Assembly (NCBI GenBank): GCA_029777935.1
Contig: JAKORH010000178.1
Span: 1-5,696, forward strand
Length of the DNA stretch: 5,696 nt
From: Pseudomonadota bacterium
Lineage (GTDB): Bacteria > Pseudomonadota > Gammaproteobacteria > Burkholderiales > Burkholderiaceae
Direction of reading: 5' to 3'
Shown in pieces: positions 1-4,350 of the stretch. Positions within the stretch are counted from its first letter, which is position 1. Each line of letters begins with the position of its first letter. Under the pieces are notes generated by a model. It did no database searches. It saw only the letters and a program-made list of their open reading frames with translations, and had not been told where the DNA came from. Made by a program: the position numbers and the translations under genes.

Positions 1-64
1 CGGCCAAGCCGGGCAACGCCGCAGCCGGGCTTTCTGGCGACAACCCGAAGGGACGGGCCGCTGA

Positions 65-131
65 GCAACGGCGGACGCCGTTGCGGGCCCGATCGGGCGT
101 ATGGACGCGCGCAGGCGCATTGCGCCTGCGC
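65..131. repeat. Cluster of three perfect palindromes
   Basis: Three inverted repeats lie almost end to end. The first, at 65-84, has 9-bp arms (GCAACGGCG / CGCCGTTGC) around 2 bp. The second, at 87-98, is a 12-bp uninterrupted palindrome, GCCCGATCGGGC. The third, at 109-131, has 11-bp arms (GCGCAGGCGCA / TGCGCCTGCGC) around one base. All arms match perfectly. None is followed by a T-run on either strand, so they are not ordinary intrinsic terminators. Such density in a gene-free stretch fits an intergenic repeat element (REP/BIME-like) or part of a mobile-element remnant. Copy number in the genome cannot be seen here. Confidence 0.6.
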
Positions 132-254
132 AGTGGCTCGCATTGCGTTGTTGCTCGTCGCTTATTTGGATGAACCAAACCGCGCTCCTCGCGCCTAGCA
201 CTGCAAGCCAAAGCGGCCCGTCGCACACACGAATTACTCGCGGATAGGTTCTGA

Positions 255-261
255 GGGGAGG
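255..261 (+). promoter_or_regulatory. Ribosome binding site of the DUF5666-like gene
   Basis: GGGGAGG sits 6 bases before the ATG at 268. This strong Shine-Dalgarno match selects that start over the in-frame ATG at 283. Confidence 0.75.
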
Positions 262-267
262 CCCGAC

Positions 268-1722
268 ATGCAGCTGAACACCATGGTGCGTTTCGCCACC
301 GCACTGGCGGCCGCGCTGGTGCTGGTCCGCTGCGGCGGCGGCACCGACGGCACCGGCAGCGTTCCGCCCGGCGCGCAGTCGGTCGTCATCGGCGTGATGA
401 CCAAGGGCAGCGTGATCGTCAACGGCATTCGCTTCGATGACGGCAGCGCCACGATCCGCATCGACAACACAGCCGGCACGCCGGCCCAGCTCGCCACGGG
501 CATGTTCGTCAAGGTGCTGGGCCGGATCAACGCCGACAACGTCAGCGGCGTGGCCGACCGCGTCGAGGCCGAGAACGAGGTGCGCGGGCCGGTGCAGTCG
601 GTGAACGCGGCCGGCGCCCCGCCGTCGTTCACCGTCGCCGGGCTGACGGTGTTCGTCGGCGCCTCGACCGTGTTCGCGAACCTGAATCCGAACAGCTTCA
701 GCGTGCTGCGCCCGGGCCTGCGGGTCGAAGTTCAGGGGCTGCGCGATCCCGCGGGCAACGTGCGCGCCTCCCGCATCAGTGCCGCCAGCGACGCCAGCGA
801 CGAGTTGAAGGGCATCGTGGCGAACCTGAACGTCGCGGCGCACACCTTCACGCTCGGAAGCACGACCGTCAATTTCGCCGCGGTCACGGCCGCGCCGTCG
901 CTCGCCAACGGCGTGGCGGTCGAGGTGCACGGCACGCTCAGCGGCAGCGACTTCAACGCCACGTCGATCGATCGTGAGGATCAGGAAGACGCCGTGTTCC
1001 AGCCGAGCAACGGCGGCAGGTTCAAGCTCGAGGGCTTCGTCAGTGGCTTGAACGCGCAAACCGGCGCATTCCAGATCGGTACCCGCACGGTGCAGACGAC
1101 CGCATCGACGAGCTACGAAGGCGGCTCGTCGGCCGACCTCGCCAATGGACTGAAGGTCGAAGCCGAAGGCACGCTCGACGCTTCCGGAGCACTGGTGGCG
1201 ACCAGGATCGAGTTCGAGGATGGTTCGGGCAGTTCGAGCGCGAGCGAATCGAGCGGCGTGGTCCGACTGACCGGCATCGCGGCGGCGGTCAACAGCGGCG
1301 CGCGCACGGTGACGCTGTTCGGCAGGATCGTGCAGATCAACGACCTGACCGAGATCGACAGCAACCTGCTGAACAACGTCGTGCCCGGCACGACGCGGCT
1401 CGATGTCCGCGCAGCGGCCGATGCCAGCGGCAACCTCGTCGCGCAGGAGATCGAAATCGCGAGCGACAGCCGCGACGTCGTACAGGCGCGGGTCACCGCG
1501 AAGGACACCAGCACGTTCCGGCTCACACTGCTCGACACCATCGTCGCCGCGCTGGGCGGCAACGTGCAGTTCCATGACGCCACCGACGCCACTATCAGCC
1601 GCGACCAGTTCTTCTCCGCGGTCACGCCGCGCTCCTCGACCGCGCCGGGAACCCTGGTCAAGGTCACGGGCACCTTCAGCGGCGGCTCGCTGAACGCCAC
1701 GCGGGCCGACCTGGAGAACTGA
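268..1722 (+). CDS. Exported DUF5666-like tandem-repeat protein, probable former or atypical lipoprotein
   Basis: A 484-residue protein of unknown function that is probably exported. Residues 1-21 form a hydrophobic signal segment (one Arg, then an Ala/Leu/Val stretch) leading to Cys22 and a GGG linker, as in lipoproteins. The residue before the cysteine is Arg21, however, where the lipobox needs Gly, Ala or Ser, so lipidation is doubtful. The rest is about six degenerate beta-rich repeats of roughly 60-80 residues, near 40-100, 104-172, 178-236, 252-316, 331-398 and 404-482. Each runs from a 'G-x-V/I' strand through a short 'F/V-x-V/I-x-G' strand to a closing pattern of the form 'L-x-x-G-x-x-V-x-V-x-G-x-x-x-x-x-G-x-L-x-A-x-x-I/V'. 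This is the layout of DUF5666 proteins, a family without an assigned function. Ser- and acid-rich linkers join repeats 3-4 (DREDQED) and 4-5 (SGSSSASESSG). The start is set by a strong ribosome binding site. The gene stands alone, 54 bp upstream of acyP. Family assignment is from pattern recognition, not a search. Confidence 0.8.
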   Translation: MQLNTMVRFATALAAALVLVRCGGGTDGTGSVPPGAQSVVIGVMTKGSVIVNGIRFDDGSATIRIDNTAGTPAQLATGMFVKVLGRINADNVSGVADRVEAENEVRGPVQSVNAAGAPPSFTVAGLTVFVGASTVFANLNPNSFSVLRPGLRVEVQGLRDPAGNVRASRISAASDASDELKGIVANLNVAAHTFTLGSTTVNFAAVTAAPSLANGVAVEVHGTLSGSDFNATSIDREDQEDAVFQPSNGGRFKLEGFVSGLNAQTGAFQIGTRTVQTTASTSYEGGSSADLANGLKVEAEGTLDASGALVATRIEFEDGSGSSSASESSGVVRLTGIAAAVNSGARTVTLFGRIVQINDLTEIDSNLLNNVVPGTTRLDVRAAADASGNLVAQEIEIASDSRDVVQARVTAKDTSTFRLTLLDTIVAALGGNVQFHDATDATISRDQFFSAVTPRSSTAPGTLVKVTGTFSGGSLNATRADLEN

Positions 1723-1753
1723 CGGGCAGCCACGCACCGCGGCGCTGCGGCTC

Positions 1754-1762
1754 TGCTAACTT
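1754..1762 (+). promoter_or_regulatory. Possible extended -10 element before acyP
   Basis: TGCTAACTT has an extended -10 TG (1754-1755) followed by TAACTT, an AT-rich island in a GC-rich spacer. It would start transcription only about 8 bases before the acyP ATG, leaving almost no leader, which fits the absence of a Shine-Dalgarno sequence. No good -35 is visible, and readthrough from the upstream gene is equally possible. Confidence 0.25.
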
Positions 1763-1776
1763 GGCCGCACGCCGCG

Positions 1777-2070
1777 ATGAAGCCGACCAGTCTGCACCTC
1801 GCCATCCACGGCCGCGTCCAGGGCGTGAGCTTCCGGTATTCGCTCGGGCTGCGGGCCGAACAGCTCGGCCTGCGGGGCTGGGTGCGCAATTGCCGCGACG
1901 GCACGGTCGAGGCGGTCGTCGCCGGCGAGGCCGCTGCCGTCGAACAACTCGCGCGCTGGGCCGAGCGCGGGCCGCCGGCGGCGCGCGTCGATCGGGTCGA
2001 CACGCGCCCGGCAACCGCTGAGGAACTCGCGCTGCACCCGGCGGGCTTTACAGCGCTGCCGACCGTCTAA
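1777..2070 (+). CDS. acyP: Acylphosphatase
   Basis: A 97-residue cytoplasmic enzyme that hydrolyses the carboxyl-phosphate bond of acyl phosphates such as acetyl phosphate or 1,3-bisphosphoglycerate. The signature GRVQGVSFR at residues 12-20 forms the phosphate-binding loop and ends in the catalytic Arg20. [13 protein letters not shown] at 34-46 carries the catalytic Asn38. The later [14 protein letters not shown] (61-74) matches the usual W-x-x-x-G-P-x-x-A-x-V pattern. Family members are about 90-100 residues, so it is complete. Cys39 sits where Leu is common, just after the catalytic Asn, and is not expected to abolish activity. The ATG at 1777 has no clear Shine-Dalgarno but puts the conserved first beta strand (LHLAIHG) at the normal distance from the N terminus. 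The gene follows the DUF5666-like gene by 54 bp and overlaps the convergent rimJ-like gene by 4 bp. Confidence 0.93.
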   Translation: MKPTSLHLAIHGRVQGVSFRYSLGLRAEQLGLRGWVRNCRDGTVEAVVAGEAAAVEQLARWAERGPPAARVDRVDTRPATAEELALHPAGFTALPTV

Positions 2071-2657
2071 CCGGCGTTTCGCGGCCGCAGCGTCGCGGCG
2101 TCGAAGTCGGGATTGGTCAGCGCCATCAGCACGTGATCGCGCCACGCGCCGGCGATGAACAGGTACTCGCGCGCCACGCCGATGCGATCGAACCCCAGCC
2201 GCGCCAACAGCCGTTCGCTGCGAACGTTCTCGGGCAGGAACGCGGCCTGGATCCGGTGCAGACCGAAGTCGCCGAACATCGCACCGATGCAAGCCGCCAG
2301 CATCTCGTGCATCAACCCCTGTCCCTCGAACTCGCGATCGATCTGGTAGCCGAGCACACACGACTGAAATGCACCGCGAAAGATCTGCGAGAAGTTCGCG
2401 CGCGCGACCAGGCGCGGCGAGCCGTCGGCGTGCACCAGCGCGACGAAGCGCACGCTGCGGCCGTCCGCGAACTCGGCCTGCACCTGCGCCAGTTCGCGCT
2501 CCCAGTACGCGGCGGTCTCGAAGCCGGCCGGACGCGGCGGGTCCCATGGCGCGAAGTGCGCGCGGTTGCGCGCAAAGAACTGCGCATGAAGCGGCGCGAG
2601 CCGTGGCGCGGCCAGTTCGATGCGCAGCCGCGCGGTGTCGAATCCGTTCGTGTTCAT
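2067..2657 (-). CDS. rimJ: RimJ-type GNAT N-acetyltransferase
   Basis: A 196-residue acetyl-CoA-dependent N-acetyltransferase of the GNAT superfamily. RimJ of Escherichia coli, about 194 residues, acetylates the N-terminal alanine of ribosomal protein S5. This protein has the same size and landmarks: TARLRIEL (8-15), [10 protein letters not shown] (31-40), [11 protein letters not shown] (87-97), and LGYQID (102-107). The acetyl-CoA-binding motif [11 protein letters not shown], is at 111-120 (the Q-x-x-G-x-G/A region), followed by LHRIQA (133-138), RLGF (153-156) and the C-terminal [16 protein letters not shown] (170-185), which strongly recalls RimJ. The ATG at 2657 lacks a good Shine-Dalgarno but starts the protein at the usual place. 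It is transcribed alone, divergent from the tct genes and convergent with acyP. Whether S5 is the real substrate is inferred; related RimJ/RimL-like enzymes act on other proteins or small molecules. Confidence 0.85.
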   Translation of the reverse strand: MNTNGFDTARLRIELAAPRLAPLHAQFFARNRAHFAPWDPPRPAGFETAAYWERELAQVQAEFADGRSVRFVALVHADGSPRLVARANFSQIFRGAFQSCVLGYQIDREFEGQGLMHEMLAACIGAMFGDFGLHRIQAAFLPENVRSERLLARLGFDRIGVAREYLFIAGAWRDHVLMALTNPDFDAATLRPRNAG

Positions 2658-2710
2658 CGCCGGCGCGCATGATGCCAGCGGCCTCGATTCCGTGCGCGGC
2701 CGCTTTCCGG

Positions 2711-2716
2711 TCTAAT
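2711..2716 (+). promoter_or_regulatory. Possible -10 box upstream of tctC
   Basis: TCTAAT matches the sigma-70 -10 consensus at 5 of 6 positions and lies 30 bp before the receptor start codon, in the 89-bp divergent spacer with rimJ. At 17-bp spacing the -35 position reads TTCCGT, a poor match, so the promoter may be weak or activator-dependent. No operator palindrome was seen in the spacer. Confidence 0.35.
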
Positions 2717-2746
2717 TCCGCCCTCGCCTCCTCATTCCAACTGACC

Positions 2747-3733
2747 ATGCTGCGCCGTTCACTCCTTGCCCTGCTGTTGTTGACGCCCGCGCTGTGCGCG
2801 TTCGCTCAGGCCCCGGCCTATCCGGCCAGATCAATTCACCTGATCGTGCCGTATCCGGCCGGCGGTCCACTCGACACGGCGGCACGCGCGCTTGCCGAGC
2901 GCGTGCGCGAGACGCTCGGAGTGATCGTGGTCGAGAACCGGCCGGGCGCCGGCGGCAACATCGGCGTCGACTTCGTCGCCAAGCAGCCGGCCGACGGCTA
3001 CACGCTCGTGATTGGCGCGGTGGCGACGCACGCGATCAATCCGTGGCTGTTCACGAAGTTGCCGTATGACCCGGTCCGCGACTTCGCGCCGATCACGCTG
3101 ATCGCGCACGTGCCCAACGTGCTCGTGATGACGCCCGCGACCGAGTCCAGATACGGCATCCATGCCTTTGCCGATCTCGTGCGGTACGCGCGCGCGCATC
3201 CGGGACAGCTCAACTACGGCTCCGGCGGCAATGGCAGCGGCGGCCACATGGCCGGCGAACTGCTCAAGTCGATGGCGCATGTGCACATTGTGCACATCCC
3301 GTACGCAGGCGCCGCGCCGGCGCAGCTCGGGCTGCTGGCCGGACAGACCGACCTGATGTTCGACAACCTCGCTTCCGCGGCGTCGCAGATCCGCGCCGGG
3401 AAGCTGAAGGCGCTCGCCGTCACGACCAGGACGCGCGCGGCCGCGCTGCCGGACGTGCCGACGGTGGCCGAGGCCGGCGGCAAGGAGTTCGCCGGCTTCG
3501 ACGTCAGCACGTGGTTCGGCGTGTTCGCGCCCGCTGGCACTCCGGCACCGGTCGTCAACCGGCTCGGCGATGAGTTCCGCAAGGCGCTGGCCGGCGCCGA
3601 GATGCGCGAGCGCCTCGCGCGCATGGGCGCGGAACCGGCGCCGATGTCGCCGTCGGAATTCGCGGCCTTCGTGCGCGCCGAACTGGCCAAGTACGAGAAG
3701 GTGGTGAAGTTTTCGGGCGCGAAGGTCGACTGA
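2747..3733 (+). CDS. tctC: Bug-family periplasmic solute-binding protein (TctC) of a TTT transporter
   Basis: A 328-residue extracytoplasmic receptor that binds a small ligand, usually a carboxylate, and delivers it to the TctA/TctB permease. Residues 1-20 form a signal peptide: two Arg, a Leu-rich core, then a probable cut after CAFA (17-20). The mature protein opens with the hallmark YPARSIHLIVPYPAGGP (25-41) and D-T-A-A-R. Further family landmarks are ENRPGAGGNIG (63-73), ADGYTLVIG (82-90), NYGSGGNGSGGHMAGE (156-171), HIPYAGAAPA (183-192), DVPTVAEAG (236-244) and WFGVFAPAGTPAPVV (256-270). Length is normal and no frameshift is seen. The frame stays open upstream to 2369, but that part is antisense to rimJ; ATG 2747 is chosen because it begins the signal peptide. 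No Shine-Dalgarno precedes it. tctB follows after 143 bp. The ligand cannot be predicted from sequence alone; citrate is only the type example. Confidence 0.93.
   Translation: MLRRSLLALLLLTPALCAFAQAPAYPARSIHLIVPYPAGGPLDTAARALAERVRETLGVIVVENRPGAGGNIGVDFVAKQPADGYTLVIGAVATHAINPWLFTKLPYDPVRDFAPITLIAHVPNVLVMTPATESRYGIHAFADLVRYARAHPGQLNYGSGGNGSGGHMAGELLKSMAHVHIVHIPYAGAAPAQLGLLAGQTDLMFDNLASAASQIRAGKLKALAVTTRTRAAALPDVPTVAEAGGKEFAGFDVSTWFGVFAPAGTPAPVVNRLGDEFRKALAGAEMRERLARMGAEPAPMSPSEFAAFVRAELAKYEKVVKFSGAKVD
3279..3297. repeat. 19-bp perfect palindrome inside tctC
   Basis: The arms ATGTGCACA and TGTGCACAT flank a single T. The palindrome lies over the codons for the HVHIVHI stretch of the receptor, so it partly reflects repeated Val-His-Ile codons. 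It may be chance; no other copy was seen in the window. Confidence 0.4.
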
Positions 3734-3759
3734 TCTGTCGCGCCGCGGCCGCTGTCCGG

Positions 3760-3813
3760 TAGAACCTATCTCAGCATCCGCGGCGGCCGTCGCGCCGGCT
3801 GAGACAGGTTCTA
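3760..3813. repeat. Long inverted repeat between tctC and tctB
   Basis: The 16-bp arms at 3760-3775 (TAGAACCTATCTCAGC) and 3798-3813 (GCTGAGACAGGTTCTA) pair with one mismatch: A3768 against C3805 in plus-strand RNA, which becomes a G-U wobble in minus-strand RNA. The stem can continue inward with CGGCG (3781-3785) and CGCCG (3793-3797) after a 5-base bulge. No U-run follows on either strand, so it is not a standard intrinsic terminator. Placed 26 bp after the receptor stop, it could protect the 3' end of the receptor message, lower expression of tctBA, serve as a protein-binding site, or be a dispersed genomic repeat. Confidence 0.75.
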
Positions 3814-3817
3814 GAAT
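3812..3817 (+). promoter_or_regulatory. Possible internal -10 box upstream of tctBA
   Basis: TAGAAT is 5 of 6 to the -10 consensus and begins within the right arm of the intercistronic inverted repeat. The expected -35 position (3789-3794, GTCGCG) is a poor match. If real, it would start a separate tctBA transcript with a leader of roughly 50 bases. Confidence 0.3.
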
Positions 3818-3864
3818 GCCCGCGCCCCCAGCGATGCGGTGAGTCGAGCAGTCCGCGCAAGTCC

Positions 3865-3870
3865 AGGGAG
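3865..3870 (+). promoter_or_regulatory. Ribosome binding site of tctB
   Basis: AGGGAG lies 6 bases before TTG 3877 and is the main argument for the rare TTG start codon. Confidence 0.7.
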
Positions 3871-3876
3871 AAACGT

Positions 3877-4338
3877 TTGAAGATCAGGAACGAAAAGGAC
3901 TTCTGGTCCGGCGTGATGTTCATCGCGTTCGGGCTGTTCTTCGCGATCGCCGCGCAGAAGTACGACTTCGGCACCGCGCAGCGAATGGGGCCGGCGTACT
4001 TCCCGACCGTGCTCGGCGCCATCCTCGTTCTGCTTGGCATCGTCATCGCGCTCACCGGGCTGGGACGCGAAACGCCGGACGGCGAGATCGAGAAGTTCCA
4101 CTTCGCGGAGGCCGGCTGGGTTCTGGGCTCGGTGGTCGTGTACGGCCTGCTGCTGAAACCCGCCGGCGCGCTGCTGTCGATCGCGGCGCTGGTGGCGATC
4201 TCGAGCATGGGCAGTCACGAGTTCCGCTGGAAGGAGGTGATCCTGCTCGCGATCGCGATGGCCGCGGTCACGTGGTTCGTGTTCATCTGGAGTCTGGGCG
4301 TGACGATCCCGGTATGGCCCGCCTTCATGGAACGCTGA
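3877..4338 (+). CDS. tctB: TTT transporter small membrane subunit TctB
   Basis: A 153-residue inner-membrane protein, the small and poorly conserved subunit that pairs with TctA in tripartite tricarboxylate transporters. Four hydrophobic segments lie near residues 11-27, 41-62, 81-107 and 120-140, the usual TctB topology. The N terminus reads K-D-F-W-S-G-V-M-F (7-15), and RMGPAYFPTVLG is at 36-47; both are recognisable family landmarks. A charged loop (GRETPDGEIEKFH, 63-75) separates the second and third segments. Translation starts at TTG, supported by AGGGAG six bases upstream; the first ATG in frame (codon 14) would remove the conserved N terminus. tctA begins 12 bp downstream, so the two are certainly co-translated from one message. 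The 143-bp gap upstream with its inverted repeat may set it at a lower level than the receptor. Confidence 0.9.
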   Translation: MKIRNEKDFWSGVMFIAFGLFFAIAAQKYDFGTAQRMGPAYFPTVLGAILVLLGIVIALTGLGRETPDGEIEKFHFAEAGWVLGSVVVYGLLLKPAGALLSIAALVAISSMGSHEFRWKEVILLAIAMAAVTWFVFIWSLGVTIPVWPAFMER

Positions 4339-4340
4339 GC

Positions 4341-4344
4341 GGAG
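4341..4344 (+). promoter_or_regulatory. Ribosome binding site of tctA
   Basis: GGAG directly after the tctB stop, with a 6-base spacer to ATG 4351, fixes the tctA start. Confidence 0.65.
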
Positions 4345-4350
4345 ATTGAT

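Larger units (their letters stand above)
1..267. other. Non-coding leader region with structured DNA
   Basis: No gene is supported here. A plus-strand frame is open from the window edge to a TAG at 196-198 and a minus-strand frame is open towards the left edge. Both give Arg/Pro/Ala/Cys-rich translations without a recognisable domain, and neither has a start with a ribosome binding site. The left part carries stacked palindromes (65-131). It also has two short direct repeats: AGCCGGGC at 7-14 and 23-30, and GCATTGCG at 117-124 and 140-147. A small hairpin (TTTGG/CCAAA, 165-169 and 175-179) follows. The last part, about 200-267, should hold the promoter and leader of the repeat-protein gene, but no convincing -35/-10 pair could be picked out. 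The left edge could be the tail of an upstream gene or repeat that continues outside the window. Confidence 0.5.

Noticed and set aside
1..198. C-terminal part of an upstream plus-strand gene ending at TAG 196-198
   Set aside because: The open frame passes through all three palindromes, has no recognisable domain and is Arg/Cys/Pro-rich. The same DNA is also open on the minus strand, so openness alone is not evidence.
1..267. Known structured RNA such as RNase P RNA, tmRNA or a riboswitch
   Set aside because: I could not match the conserved cores of these RNAs; only simple hairpins are visible.
1113..2003. Minus-strand open frame of 296 codons under the DUF5666-like gene and acyP
   Set aside because: Ser/Ala/Arg-rich composition with no domain. 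The plus strand carries genes with a ribosome binding site and conserved motifs.
2369..2746. Upstream extension of the receptor gene in the same frame
   Set aside because: This part is antisense to rimJ and Arg/Ala-rich. The signal peptide begins at ATG 2747, so the extension is not part of the protein.
1756..2748. Minus-strand open frame of 330 codons across acyP and rimJ
   Set aside because: Arg/Ala-rich translation in a different frame from the clearly conserved rimJ, with no family motif. It is a shadow frame.
3734..3830. Intrinsic terminator after tctC
   Set aside because: The inverted repeat is strong, but no T-run follows on either strand, so it is reported as an inverted repeat instead.
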